Of a stretch of 64,000 nt of DNA, positions 7,876 to 17,420 are shown in pieces. Source of the DNA: UMGS172 sp045546915 (GTDB lineage: Bacteria > Bacillota > Clostridia > Oscillospirales > Acutalibacteraceae). The DNA lies in assembly GCA_045546915.1 (NCBI GenBank), contig JAZQDU010000025.1, forward strand, positions 1-64,000. Direction: 5' to 3'. The notes under the pieces were generated by a model. That model saw only the letters and a list, made by a program, of their open reading frames with translations. It did not search any database and was not told the origin of the DNA. The translations under genes were made by a program, and so were the position numbers. Numbering within the stretch: position 1 is the stretch's first letter; each line of letters starts with the position of its first letter.

Positions 7876-9111
7876 TTATTGTTTGTTTGGTTTTAGTTCG
7901 GACTCTATTTTGAGTAAGCGGTTGTACTTTGCTGTTCGGTCGGTTCGGCAGGGGGCACCGGATTTTATAAAACCTGCTCCCACGGCTACCGAAAGGTCGG
8001 CAATAAAGGTGTCTTCGCTTTCGCCTGAGCGGTGCGAAATTATAGGTGTGTAGCCCGACTTTTTCGCCATTTCAATAACCCTTAGTGTTTCGGTCAACGT
8101 TCCGATTTGGTTTAATTTTACCAAAATCGAGTTTGCTCTTTTTTGAGAAATTCCTTCTCTCAGCCTTTGTGGGTTTGTTACAAAAAGGTCGTCGCCAACC
8201 AGCATTACGCGTTGTCCCAAACGTTCGGTCAAATCTTGCCAGCCATCATAATCATCCTCTGCAAGAGGGTCTTCGACCGAAATTATAGGGTAGTCGGACA
8301 CAAGTTTTTCAATTTTGTCACCGAGTTGTTCTGAGGTTAAAATTTCGCCCGATTTTGGCAAATTATACCTGCCGTTATCGTACCATTCGCTGGAAGCCAC
8401 ATCTAAAGCAAGTTTTACGTTTTCGGTTGAAAAACCTGCCTTTTCTATCGCTTTTATAATATACTCAATCGCTTCGCGGTCATCTTTTAAATCGGGTGCA
8501 AAACCGCCTTCGTCACCCACCGCGGTTGCCTTTTTGTCAGCCTTTAAAATAGCCTTTAACGCGTGGTAAATCTCAGCACCTGTTCGCAAGTTTTCCGAAA
8601 AGTCACCGACTTGCGGAACAATCATAAACTCTTGAATGTCGATGTTATTGTCGGCATGTGCACCGCCGTTTAAAATATTCATCATAGGGCTTGGCAGGCA
8701 AAGCCCGCTTATGCCGCCAAGGTATCTGTATAGCGGTACGCGATAGTGCCTTGCAGCCGCACGTGCGACCGCCAATGATACTGCAAGCATCGCATTGGCA
8801 CCAAGGTTTGATTTCGTAGCGGTGCCGTCAAGTTTTATCATTTCGCTGTCGATGGTTTTTTGGTTGAGCGTATTTAAGGAGCAAACAAGGGGAGAAATGC
8901 GGTTGTTAATGTTTTCAACCGCCCTTAAAACACCCTTGCCGCCAAAACGGGATTCGTTGTCACGCAGTTCGTGAGCCTCAAACTTTCCCGTAGATGCACC
9001 CGACGGTGAAATGGCAACGGCACGGCAACCGTCGTTTAGTGTTACTTCGGCTGCAACTGTGGGGTTTCCTCTCGAATCAAGGACCTCAAATCCTGTTATG
9101 TTTGATATCAT
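7876..9111 (-). CDS. eno: Enolase
   Basis: Converts 2-phosphoglycerate to phosphoenolpyruvate in glycolysis. The 411-residue protein opens with the family start ITGFEVLDSRGNPTVAAEV. It contains the metal and substrate region GDEGGFAPDL, the metal ligands in ALDVASSEW, SVEDPLAEDDYDGW and LVGDDLFVTN, the catalytic lysine in ILVKLNQIGTLTE, and SHRSGESED. It is slightly shorter than the usual 425-435 residues, mostly at the C-terminus. The start has AGGAAG upstream. It is monocistronic and divergent from the HprK-like operon. Confidence 0.96.
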   Translation of the reverse strand: MISNITGFEVLDSRGNPTVAAEVTLNDGCRAVAISPSGASTGKFEAHELRDNESRFGGKGVLRAVENINNRISPLVCSLNTLNQKTIDSEMIKLDGTATKSNLGANAMLAVSLAVARAAARHYRVPLYRYLGGISGLCLPSPMMNILNGGAHADNNIDIQEFMIVPQVGDFSENLRTGAEIYHALKAILKADKKATAVGDEGGFAPDLKDDREAIEYIIKAIEKAGFSTENVKLALDVASSEWYDNGRYNLPKSGEILTSEQLGDKIEKLVSDYPIISVEDPLAEDDYDGWQDLTERLGQRVMLVGDDLFVTNPQRLREGISQKRANSILVKLNQIGTLTETLRVIEMAKKSGYTPIISHRSGESEDTFIADLSVAVGAGFIKSGAPCRTDRTAKYNRLLKIESELKPNKQ

Positions 9112-9210
9112 AAAATCTTCCTTTCAAGCAGTTTTTGATGTGTTTTACAAGGGTAGTATTGACCGCTTTTGGCAAATATATGTAAATAGTGAAAAAATGC
9201 TAATTTCCCT

Positions 9211-9239
9211 TTGACATTTGGGCTGTAAAGATTTATTAT
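9211..9239 (+). promoter_or_regulatory. Promoter of the HprK-like/rlmB operon
   Basis: TTGACA (9211-9216), 17 bases, TATTAT (9234-9239), 35 bases before the first start codon. Confidence 0.75.
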
Positions 9240-9273
9240 ATATGTAGGTATATACTGCTATTAGGGAGGAATT

Positions 9274-10005
9274 ATGAGCACGAATAAATATATCATCGCC
9301 GGCCTTAAAGTGCTGATGACAGCGCACTACGATATGTTAGAGCAACGCAGCAGCAAATATCTAGCCGATTTTGACGGTGAACCTGATTTTGTTATAGAGG
9401 CTCCCGAAGACAAAATGGAAAAATTACGTCGTGAGTCGCCCGTTTTGAACGATGCTCAGCGTGAGTATATCGTTACGGCAGCACACTTTTATAATTATTT
9501 GTTGGAATATGACGGGTTTTTGCTTCATTCATCGGCGATAAGTTATGACGGTAAGGCATATTTGTTTTCGGCCGACTGCGGTACGGGCAAATCAACCCAT
9601 ACAAGACTGTGGTGTGAGTATTTGGGTGATGCCGTTACCAAAATTAATGATGATAAACCTGCCGTTCGCTTAATCGACGGTGTTTTCTGTGCCATCGGTA
9701 CTCCGTGGAGTGGCAAAACCGCAGAAAATGAAAATGTTATCGTTCCTGTTGGCGGTGTTGTGCTGTTGGAAAGAGGTTTGGTTAACAAAATAGAACCTGC
9801 CGAAACACGCCGTGCCGTAATGTCGTTATTAAGGCAGACGTTTTTCCCACCTAAACGTGAGAACACCGACCGTATGGCCGACCTTTTAGATAAATTTATT
9901 CGTTCGGTGCCGGTGTATAGGCTTGAATGTGATATGAGTGAAGATGCGGTAAAAACCTCGTATGAGGCACTTACCGGAAAGAAATATGAAAAAGGAAATA
10001 AATAA
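9274..10005 (+). CDS. HPr-kinase-like P-loop protein (PEPCK-like fold)
   Basis: A 243-residue protein with a P-loop SADCGTGKSTHTRLW at about residue 105 and a following INDDKPAVR, the arrangement of the kinase core of HPr kinase and related PEP-carboxykinase-fold proteins. It lacks the N-terminal domain and the length of true HprK (about 310), so it is probably not the carbon-catabolite HPr kinase. Related stand-alone proteins occur near peptide-modification and envelope genes, and the substrate is unknown. The start has GGGAGGA upstream. It overlaps rlmB by one base (TAATG). Confidence 0.7.
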   Translation: MSTNKYIIAGLKVLMTAHYDMLEQRSSKYLADFDGEPDFVIEAPEDKMEKLRRESPVLNDAQREYIVTAAHFYNYLLEYDGFLLHSSAISYDGKAYLFSADCGTGKSTHTRLWCEYLGDAVTKINDDKPAVRLIDGVFCAIGTPWSGKTAENENVIVPVGGVVLLERGLVNKIEPAETRRAVMSLLRQTFFPPKRENTDRMADLLDKFIRSVPVYRLECDMSEDAVKTSYEALTGKKYEKGNK

Positions 10006-10796
10006 TGACTGACTTGTTTGATGAAAAGCAGGGAGTAACCGGTGAAGAACGGTTTTCTGATGTTATAGTCGGAAGGAATCCTGTTGCCGAGGCTCTGCGT
10101 TCGGGACGTGAAATAGATAAACTTTTGGTGGCACACGGTGCTGCCGAAGGCTCGACAAAAGCACTTATTGCCAAATGTCGCGAAAGAGGTATTTTGGTAA
10201 AAGAGGTATCGTCTCAAAAACTTGATTTTTTAAGCGGCGGTGCATCGCATCAAGGCGTAGCACTCATGGTTGCGGCTCATAAATATTGCGAAGTGCAGGA
10301 AATTTTAGACTATGCCGCTTCTAAGAACGAACCGCCATTTGTGGTGATTTGCGACGGGATTGAAGACCCGCATAACTTAGGTGCCATAATTCGTACTGCC
10401 GAGGCTTCGGGCGTACATGGAATAATTATTCCGCAACGCAGAAGCGCGTCGCTTAATGCCGTTGTGGCAAAATCGGCAGCAGGTGCTTTGGAATATATGC
10501 GTGTTGCAAGGGTTACGAACCTTAATTCAGAAATCGAGCGGTTAAAAGAGGGCGGAATGTGGATATATGCCGCCGATATGGACGGAACTTCGTGGTGCGC
10601 AACCGATATGAGGGGTGCTTGTGGGCTTGTAATCGGCTCGGAAGGCAGAGGAGTCAGCCGTCTTGTTAAAGAAAAATGTGACCAGATTGTGTCACTTCCC
10701 ATGATGGGAAATATTAATTCTTTAAATGCGTCGGTTGCCGCAGGAATACTTATGTATGAAATAGTGCGGCAGCGAAACGGTTTGAAAACGTTGTAA
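10005..10796 (+). CDS. rlmB: 23S rRNA (guanosine-2'-O)-methyltransferase, TrmH/SpoU family
   Basis: The 263-residue SPOUT methyltransferase has an N-terminal RNA-binding substrate domain (IVGRNPVAEALRSGREIDKL) and a C-terminal knotted catalytic domain. The latter carries the three SpoU motifs: DGIEDPHNLGAIIRTAEASG, LVIGSEGRGVSRLV and SLPMMGNINSLNASVAAG. This pattern fits RlmB, which methylates G2251 in the 23S rRNA peptidyl-transferase centre. It is the second gene of a tightly packed operon. Confidence 0.93.
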   Translation: MTDLFDEKQGVTGEERFSDVIVGRNPVAEALRSGREIDKLLVAHGAAEGSTKALIAKCRERGILVKEVSSQKLDFLSGGASHQGVALMVAAHKYCEVQEILDYAASKNEPPFVVICDGIEDPHNLGAIIRTAEASGVHGIIIPQRRSASLNAVVAKSAAGALEYMRVARVTNLNSEIERLKEGGMWIYAADMDGTSWCATDMRGACGLVIGSEGRGVSRLVKEKCDQIVSLPMMGNINSLNASVAAGILMYEIVRQRNGLKTL

Positions 10797-10815
10797 TATA
10801 AGGGGGATGAACGGT

Positions 10816-13581
10816 GTGGGTTTGTTTAAAAAAGGAATAAAAAACGACTTTGAGGACGGGCATAACAACAGCCTGTTTTCGGATGATGACGATTACATAG
10901 CACCGATGCAGCATCGCATGGTTACGGGTGAGCGAAAAATTTCGGCACCTCATGCCATTACTGCTGACGAACTTTCAGGTACGGTGGAAAATATCCCCAT
11001 GCAATCGCACGAAAGACCGGTTGCAAATTCGGTTTACGAGAGCATGAGAGAGCATGAAAAACACAACAGAGTAACAGCAATCGAAGACGATTATGTTCCT
11101 TCTTGGGCAAATAAGTCGGCTGAGGAAACCGATTTTTCGCAGTTTTCCGACCGTGCAAAGTTTAAATCATCGTCGGTGGATAACGCTGATGCCGCCAAGC
11201 GTGCAGAAGAAATACTCAAGAGCACCAACGTAAGGACCGAATCGGCACCGTATAACGATAAAAATGATTTGGACAGCGAGGAAGGTGCGGTTGTACTTAA
11301 TATTGATGAAACAACCGCAAATGTTGAGACCAATCCGTTTTTGGAGCGTTGCAAAAAGGCTGTTTTGGGCGAGGCAGAGGAGCCAAGAACCTCACCGATA
11401 AAGGTGCCCATGTTTAAAACCGAGCCGGTTGAGAGGGAAACGGCTCAACCTCAAGCCCAAAAGACTGACGATTTTGATGCGGTTATTCGTCGTTTAAGAG
11501 GTGAGGAAGAACCGGTTGAAAACAACACCGAACCCAAAATTGAGGTTGAAATAATACCCGAAGATGCACCGGCAGAAATCATGTATTCTGAAACAAATTC
11601 GGATGTTCCTGTTGAACCGGAGGAGCCGGCAAATGACGTAAAAGTTTACGGTAAGGTAATAAACGGCAAGGTTGTTCAGGAAACGCCTGACGGTACAATT
11701 GATGTTGGCGAACTTATAAAGGCACAAAGGCAAGCCGAGGAAGAATTGGGCGCCACCCGTATGTTTGACGGACTTGACGATGTAATTTCCCAAAAGGCCG
11801 ATGATTCGTTTAACGAGGCACAGGAAATTTATAATGGTGAGGACGAAAACCAAACCGAAGAAATATCCTATTACGAAACTGAGGACAGCGACTTAAGTGA
11901 TATTGAGGATTATAACGATATAAACGATGCTGCTGATATAAAAACTTCGTTGCAGGCAAACTTGTCGGCGCAGTCGATACGTACCACTGTATCGTTCATT
12001 GTTTTTGTTGTAATGTTGCTGTTGTCGTTGCCGATAATGGACCTCTTACCCGTTAAAGCGGGCGGTTTTATTTCAATATTGTTGCTTGTAGTATCAATAG
12101 CTGTCAACCTTGATGTTTTTAACGAGTTTAAAAGAATTACTAAGGTTTTCAGGTTTGACTGTGCGGTTGCCGTGACTTCGGTAGCAGCACTTGTTCAGAC
12201 GGCTGTTAGTGCCTTTGTTTATGACGGGGCTTTTGGTTTTCTTGCAGCCTATGCCGCACTTTTGTTGGCGGTTAACCGTTATATGAAACGCGCTAAGGTA
12301 AAACGCTTGGCGTTAGGTGTTGAAAAAATAGCCAATTTGGATACAAAATCGGCACTTTTTGTGTCGGATTCAAAAGCATCAAAGATTATTGCATCAGGTG
12401 CTGTTGAGGGTGAGGTTGTCGGCATTGTTTCAAAACCTGCCGTCAACGTAAGAGGATTTATTAAAAGTTCAAACTATAAAACACCGTTTGACTTGAAGTT
12501 TAAAATATTATTTATTGTTGGAATGTCTGTTTCGGCAGCAGCAGGTGTTGTAGCAGGTATTATTGCAGGTTTTGGAGCAGGTCTTACCTTCTTTACTGCC
12601 ATGTTGTGTTGCGCTTTTCCCATTTCGGCTTGTTTAAGTTCAGAAATGCCCATGAACCGTATTGCAAACAGACTTGCCGAAAAGGGCGCCGCTTTAGCAG
12701 GGTTTAAGGGGGCTTTTGAACTCAACCGTGCAAACATTGTGTCGGTCAACACGTCGGACTTGTTCCCTGAGGGTACCGTTAAACTTTATAACATGAAAAC
12801 ACTCGGCAAAAACGAGTTAGGTCCTACACTTTTGGCTGCCGCCGCTGTTGCTATTGCCGCTAACAGCCCGTTGGCGGGAATTTTTCGTGAAATGGTAGGT
12901 GTTTCGTCCGAAAACGAAATGCCCAAAGTAAACGGTGTGCAGTATGAGGATAAAATGGGTATTTCGGGCTGGATAGGTGCAAATACTGTGCTTATAGGCA
13001 ACCGAAATCTTATGCAAGGACATAACATTCCTGTTCCGCCTTCAACGGTTGACAAAAAAATATTAAGAGCAGGATATTTCCCTGTTTATATTGCTTTTAA
13101 GGGCTCGCCTTGTCTGCTTTTTGTTGTTAAGTACGAGGTTGACGAGCAGGTAAAAGCCGAACTTGCAAGACTTTGCAATACCGGTATGACGGTGCTGGTT
13201 AATCCACAAGACCCTAACGCTTCTCAAACCATGATTTGTGATTACTTCTCAATTCCTGACGATGCTTTAAAGGTTATGAATCATAACGCAAGGGTTGTCT
13301 ATGAGAAGGAAGCCCGTTTTGAAGAAAATGTTACTGCTCCTGCCGTTGGAGGAGATAATGTAACAGGCAAATTTGCCGCTATTACATCGGCAATAAAGTT
13401 AAGTTCAATAGTTGCAGTGCTTACTGCTGTTTATGTTGTCGCTGCCGTTTTGGGAGCAATTTTACTGATTTATTTAGGCATAATCGGTAAACTTTCGCTG
13501 ATAACTTCGTTTGCTCTTACGGTGTTCCAGGTAGTGTTTATGATAATATCGTCTATCGCTATGAAAGTGAAGGATAGGTAA
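10816..13581 (+). CDS. Degenerate P-type ATPase-like membrane protein without the catalytic aspartate
   Basis: The first 380 residues are acidic, repeat-poor and probably disordered. Then come membrane helices and a region alignable with P1B ATPases: the CPC helix is replaced by CAFPISA, and the phosphorylation motif DKTGTLTEG is replaced by NTSDLFPEG (Asn at 12748-12750). The GDGxND hinge motif is absent and a final helix pair follows. Phosphorylation and metal transport therefore look impossible; a structural or regulatory role is inference. A GTG at 10816 is preferred because GGGGG lies nine bases before it, while an ATG at 10807 touches that ribosome site. It ends in a one-base overlap with the next gene. 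Confidence 0.75.
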   Translation: MGLFKKGIKNDFEDGHNNSLFSDDDDYIAPMQHRMVTGERKISAPHAITADELSGTVENIPMQSHERPVANSVYESMREHEKHNRVTAIEDDYVPSWANKSAEETDFSQFSDRAKFKSSSVDNADAAKRAEEILKSTNVRTESAPYNDKNDLDSEEGAVVLNIDETTANVETNPFLERCKKAVLGEAEEPRTSPIKVPMFKTEPVERETAQPQAQKTDDFDAVIRRLRGEEEPVENNTEPKIEVEIIPEDAPAEIMYSETNSDVPVEPEEPANDVKVYGKVINGKVVQETPDGTIDVGELIKAQRQAEEELGATRMFDGLDDVISQKADDSFNEAQEIYNGEDENQTEEISYYETEDSDLSDIEDYNDINDAADIKTSLQANLSAQSIRTTVSFIVFVVMLLLSLPIMDLLPVKAGGFISILLLVVSIAVNLDVFNEFKRITKVFRFDCAVAVTSVAALVQTAVSAFVYDGAFGFLAAYAALLLAVNRYMKRAKVKRLALGVEKIANLDTKSALFVSDSKASKIIASGAVEGEVVGIVSKPAVNVRGFIKSSNYKTPFDLKFKILFIVGMSVSAAAGVVAGIIAGFGAGLTFFTAMLCCAFPISACLSSEMPMNRIANRLAEKGAALAGFKGAFELNRANIVSVNTSDLFPEGTVKLYNMKTLGKNELGPTLLAAAAVAIAANSPLAGIFREMVGVSSENEMPKVNGVQYEDKMGISGWIGANTVLIGNRNLMQGHNIPVPPSTVDKKILRAGYFPVYIAFKGSPCLLFVVKYEVDEQVKAELARLCNTGMTVLVNPQDPNASQTMICDYFSIPDDALKVMNHNARVVYEKEARFEENVTAPAVGGDNVTGKFAAITSAIKLSSIVAVLTAVYVVAAVLGAILLIYLGIIGKLSLITSFALTVFQVVFMIISSIAMKVKDR

Positions 13582-14783
13582 TGAGTATGTCTTTTAAAAG
13601 GCACAACCAAAATCTAAGCAATAAAGCAATTGTCAAAAACGACGCAACAACTAAATTTGCACAAAATGCCATAATAGTTGCGGTAATGTCTACGTTTTTG
13701 CATTTCTACATCGGCATTGCGGTGGTCACTCTTACCGCCATATCGTTTTGCATACTGCCGGGTATCAGGGATAAAATCTTTGTGCACAAAGGCACGCTTT
13801 TTATTGTGGCATACGTCGTGATGTCCATAATTACGGCGGTGTATTACAAAAATTATATAGGTGTGCTTATAAGCATACTTTTTGCACTTATGATGATAAT
13901 TCATCTGGTGGCAAGAAGCCTTGCAACCAAAGAGTTTTTTGACCGCATGTTTGACATAATGTGCATTGGCGGATGCGTTTCGACGGTTGTTTGCGTAATT
14001 GAAAAATATGTCAATCGCCATATAGCCGGTTACCGTTGCCAATGTTTTTCGGTTAACCCAAACTGCTTTGGTGTGCCGATAATGATAATTATACTTATTT
14101 GCGCATATAAGGTTGTAGTAGCCAAGAAAAACATACCGCTTTATTATGTTGCCGCTATTATTAATGCCGTCAGCCTTTATCTTTGCGGCAGTATGATGCT
14201 TTGGGTAATAGTTTTTGTGGGCGTGCTTGTTTTGTTGCTTTTAAACCATAAGTATAAATTGTTGGCGGTGTTCTTGGGTGTTGTGACGGCTTGTGTTATA
14301 ACCGTAATTTTAATTCCGCAATTAATCTCACGTCTTAACGAACTTACGGCAACCATTGAAAATCGCGTTGATATCTGGACTTTTGCCATTGAAAAAATAG
14401 GTGAGGCACCTATTTTCGGTCGCGGATTTGCCACTTATAACTTTATGTATAACATTGAGGCACCGACCCGTTCTGAACTTTATCCTGCCATGCTTTCACA
14501 TAATCTGCTAATTGATAGCCTTTTGTCTTATGGTGTTGCAGGCACACTGCTTTTAGCAGGCTTTTTTATAAGTTTTATAAAAGATGCATTTGTTTGCAGA
14601 GAGGGATTAAAAAAGCACAACAAAGACTATACAATGATAACCTTTGTGTGTGCTATGGGTGTGGCGGTTGCCGTTCACGGACTTATTGATACTGCCATGA
14701 TATGGATACAACCCGGTCTTATGTTAATGCTTATAGGCTCCGGGTTAGGCGTTGATGAAAACAGGTTAAAATCTGAACAATAA
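13581..14783 (+). CDS. O-antigen ligase/Wzy-like polytopic membrane protein
   Basis: A 400-residue protein with about ten membrane helices and one larger external loop before the last helices. The loop region contains RVDIWTFAIEKIGEAPIFGRG, the Wzy_C signature (R-x-x-x-W plus P-x-x-G-x-G), followed by SHNLLIDSLLSYG. This family links or polymerises surface glycans using lipid carriers on the outer face of the membrane. The substrate cannot be told. It is the last gene of the HprK-like/rlmB operon and overlaps its predecessor by one base. Confidence 0.75.
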   Translation: MSMSFKRHNQNLSNKAIVKNDATTKFAQNAIIVAVMSTFLHFYIGIAVVTLTAISFCILPGIRDKIFVHKGTLFIVAYVVMSIITAVYYKNYIGVLISILFALMMIIHLVARSLATKEFFDRMFDIMCIGGCVSTVVCVIEKYVNRHIAGYRCQCFSVNPNCFGVPIMIIILICAYKVVVAKKNIPLYYVAAIINAVSLYLCGSMMLWVIVFVGVLVLLLLNHKYKLLAVFLGVVTACVITVILIPQLISRLNELTATIENRVDIWTFAIEKIGEAPIFGRGFATYNFMYNIEAPTRSELYPAMLSHNLLIDSLLSYGVAGTLLLAGFFISFIKDAFVCREGLKKHNKDYTMITFVCAMGVAVAVHGLIDTAMIWIQPGLMLMLIGSGLGVDENRLKSEQ

Positions 14784-14824
14784 CAAAAAGCAGTGCAAGA
14801 GAAAGTTCTTGCACCGCTTTTTTG
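14784..14824. terminator. Bidirectional terminator
   Basis: AGCAGTGCAAGA pairs with TTCTTGCACCGCT (one mismatch), with A5 before and T6 after, between two convergent genes. Confidence 0.85.
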
Positions 14825-15106
14825 TTATTCACTCTTTAAAGCACGTTCAAGCCAGATGGCTCCGATATCCATTGCGTTGTAAAGGCCTGTTTTTTCACTG
14901 CTTTTTACAACCTTATCTTTTTCTTTGGCGTTAGGGTCGGAAAGAATTAACTGCACCGAAACCTTATCGGCAACCTTTTCGCCGCCTAAGTCCTTAGTGG
15001 TAAGTATTTTAAGCATGACGATATATTTTTCTGCGGTATCACCGTAATAAATAGTGTCGCCCTTACGAACAATGGGTTTTCCTTTATAGGTCAAAAAATC
15101 AAGCAT
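14825..15106 (-). CDS. Conserved small hypothetical protein
   Basis: A 93-residue soluble protein starting MLDFLTYKGKPIVRKGD. It has alternating beta-type segments and a charged centre, with no signal peptide or membrane helix. A TTTTACC-like leader gives only a moderate ribosome site, but the convergent terminator directly after the stop and the clean gap upstream support a real gene. I do not recognise the family and assign no function. Confidence 0.6.
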   Translation of the reverse strand: MLDFLTYKGKPIVRKGDTIYYGDTAEKYIVMLKILTTKDLGGEKVADKVSVQLILSDPNAKEKDKVVKSSEKTGLYNAMDIGAIWLERALKSE

Positions 15107-15283
15107 TATATCACTCCGTTAAAAGTTTAGTATCGGTTTTCACGTATTATAACACATTTTGCCCTTTATGTAAAGCACTAATTGACCGAACCAAAAGTCC
15201 TGCCAAAATTAGTGTGTTTTGGTTGACTTTAATGGTGCCATGCATTAAAATTGTCTTATAATGTACTGCTTTGGAGGTTTTTT

Positions 15284-16657
15284 ATGTTTAAAAGGTTTGT
15301 GGCGACGGTTGTCGTTTTAGTTTTGTTTGCGGTGTGTTGCGGTTGTTCGGGCAAAAATGCTGATACTGCCTCTGATACCGAATCTACACCTGCCGAGTCG
15401 CAAAATGCAAATGTATCAAATAAAGGAGAGATACCTGCTGTGTTAAATATAAAAGTAAAAGATGGTAAAACGGATGTATTTAAAAGCAACCGTCCTTATG
15501 ACAGTAAAAAAGAGGATATCACGCTCATTCTTGTAACAGGTCAGTCAAACTTTACTACGTCGGTAGGTTATGCGGCAGAATTGGGAGCAGTTAACCAAGG
15601 TACAGCCCAAACTCTTTCCGATGCACCGGTTTTACCAAAAAAGGGTATAGCATATTCCTTTAACACAAGCGCTACTGAGTTTACATTGAATGACGCAAGG
15701 GATATGAGTGTTCTTTGCAACCCTTCCCGTGGCACCTCTACGCTTGGTGGAATGTCGCCCTCATTTGCAATTAAGTGGAACAATCTTACAAACACTAAGG
15801 TTGTGTTTGTTCAGGCTGCAGTCGGTGCTGTTGGTATGCACGAATGGGTGCCCGAACCTTCAAAATACACCTGTACTTGCAGTAACAACGGTCAGGGCAG
15901 ACTTTATTTTGACGCTGTAACCGCATATAAGAGAGCATATAATGCCCTTTCCCAAAAGTATAATATTGTTTATACCGGTTATGTTTGGAATCAGGGCGAG
16001 CACGAAGAGGTGTACGGAAAACCCGGTAATACCGTTTGTGATGCTAAAAGTTATTATGATGCTTATATGGAAATGCACAACGGATTTGTGTCGCAGTTAA
16101 ATCTTGATTTTGGCGGAATCTCGGTAGTCAGAGCCGATAAAGCAGGCAGTACGGCAGAGGGTAGCAATTCTTATACAATCGCACGTGCCGCTCAGTATAA
16201 ACTCTGTAATGATAATGATGACTTATTTATGCTTTCGAGCCTCAGCGAAACCTGCTCACATGCTCAAATGGACCAAGGCAATACTATTCATTATTCTCAG
16301 GCAACATTCAATAAAATGGGCGAGCAGATGGCGGCTAACCTTTATAAATATTTAGGGTTTGAAAAAGCAGAGTATACAGGTATCAAGGTTTATTCTGCAT
16401 ACGGTTCTACGGCTTGTGTTTTCGATAAGGACGGAAATCTGACCGAAGGTAGTGATGAAGTGACCAGGTCGGTTCTCGGCAACAATTTAATCGCAAGACT
16501 GAACACTTTGGGAACGCACCAAAAAATAGAACTATCATTTACCGTTGACGGTGTTTCGGCTCCCGGATATATTGATGATTTTGGAGCAATAGACTGGGCC
16601 GAATTTAGTTCTACCGAAAAACTCAACAAATTTAAAATAAACGTAATTAAAGAATAA
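15284..16657 (+). CDS. Sialate O-acetylesterase (SASA/CE6)-like lipoprotein
   Basis: The 457-residue protein has a lipoprotein signal (VLFAVCCGCSG) and a polar linker. The esterase domain follows: VTGQSN with the nucleophile serine, a second block GYVWNQGEHE, and a C-terminal histidine in NTIHYSQATFNKMGEQMA. These are the three blocks of the SASA family of SGNH-type carbohydrate esterases. It should remove acetyl groups from glycans at the cell surface. An open frame extends 11 codons upstream, but GGAGG seven bases before the ATG at 15284 fixes the start. A small dockerin protein is encoded convergently next to it. Confidence 0.8.
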   Translation: MFKRFVATVVVLVLFAVCCGCSGKNADTASDTESTPAESQNANVSNKGEIPAVLNIKVKDGKTDVFKSNRPYDSKKEDITLILVTGQSNFTTSVGYAAELGAVNQGTAQTLSDAPVLPKKGIAYSFNTSATEFTLNDARDMSVLCNPSRGTSTLGGMSPSFAIKWNNLTNTKVVFVQAAVGAVGMHEWVPEPSKYTCTCSNNGQGRLYFDAVTAYKRAYNALSQKYNIVYTGYVWNQGEHEEVYGKPGNTVCDAKSYYDAYMEMHNGFVSQLNLDFGGISVVRADKAGSTAEGSNSYTIARAAQYKLCNDNDDLFMLSSLSETCSHAQMDQGNTIHYSQATFNKMGEQMAANLYKYLGFEKAEYTGIKVYSAYGSTACVFDKDGNLTEGSDEVTRSVLGNNLIARLNTLGTHQKIELSFTVDGVSAPGYIDDFGAIDWAEFSSTEKLNKFKINVIKE

Positions 16658-16660
16658 AAC

Positions 16661-16702
16661 AAAAAAGACTTAAAGGGCAACGCCCTTTAAGTCTTTTTTT
16701 TT
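16661..16702. terminator. Bidirectional terminator
   Basis: AAAAGACTTAAAGGGC pairs perfectly with GCCCTTTAAGTCTTTT, and T8 follows on the plus strand. Confidence 0.9.
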
Positions 16703-16705
16703 AAT

Positions 16706-17278
16706 TTAAACCCATTCGCCCCAATCTTCTTCCAAATCGGGTTTGCCAACGGCAGGGTTGTTGCCAACAAGCAGATGTAAAAGTGTCAGAACGTCGTTGG
16801 CGTTAAGTTTCGCATCGACGTTAACATCGGCACCGTAAATGCATACGCTGCTTTGGTCGTAACCGTCCCAACCTGCCAAAAAACGCTCAAGCGTAATAGC
16901 GTCAAGCATGTCGACCTCACCGTCGTAATTGACATCGCTTGATTTATACTCAATAATGCTATAAGTTATGTTGATAATTGTTGAACCGTCGGCTGCAATA
17001 TTCCTTTGAGTTACGCTCGATGCCTTGTAGCCTAAAAATTCTAACGGAACGGCGGCAGTCTTTTCACCCACATAACCCTCGAGCGTTTCAACTTTATATA
17101 GCGCATTTACAGGTTCGGTGTGAAGGCGGAAGTAGTGACGCACCTGATATGTTGCAAGTTGTTGAGTCTCGGTAGGCTCGGCCGAAGTATCGGTTGTGTT
17201 TGCTGTGACAGTTGTAGGCAAAAACGCCAAAACAACCGCAAGGGAGAGTACCAACGAAAGTAATTTTTTAATTTTCAT
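16706..17278 (-). CDS. Secreted type I dockerin-containing protein
   Basis: The 190-residue precursor starts at an ATG behind AAAGGAGGC and has a signal peptide ending near TTVTAN. A middle region of about 70 residues resembles a MucBP-like beta domain (YQVRHYFRLHTEPVNALYKV). The C-terminal half has two dockerin calcium repeats, DVNYDGEVDMLDAITLERFL and ADVNVDAKLNANDVLTLLHL. Dockerins bind cohesins on scaffoldins or the cell surface; no cohesin gene is in the window. It could dock the module to a surface complex together with glycan-active enzymes. Confidence 0.8.
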   Translation of the reverse strand: MKIKKLLSLVLSLAVVLAFLPTTVTANTTDTSAEPTETQQLATYQVRHYFRLHTEPVNALYKVETLEGYVGEKTAAVPLEFLGYKASSVTQRNIAADGSTIINITYSIIEYKSSDVNYDGEVDMLDAITLERFLAGWDGYDQSSVCIYGADVNVDAKLNANDVLTLLHLLVGNNPAVGKPDLEEDWGEWV

Positions 17279-17362
17279 AAAATTGCCTCCTTTGGGGAAA
17301 ATCTCGTATTCTTTTTGAATTATAACACACAAAAAACGATAATACAACAGGAAAATAAAAAC

Positions 17363-17395
17363 AAAGAAGTGAACGGTTACGTTCACTTCTTTTGT
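17363..17395. terminator. Terminator after the ferredoxin gene
   Basis: AAAGAAGTGAAC pairs perfectly with GTTCACTTCTTT, 28 bases past the ferredoxin stop codon on the minus strand. Confidence 0.85.
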
Positions 17396-17420
17396 TATGT
17401 AAGTGATTTTAAGGAAAAAA

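Noticed and set aside
9543..10217. Long minus-strand frame opposite the HprK-like and rlmB genes
   Set aside because: Shadow of two well-supported genes. No start signal and no protein-like composition.
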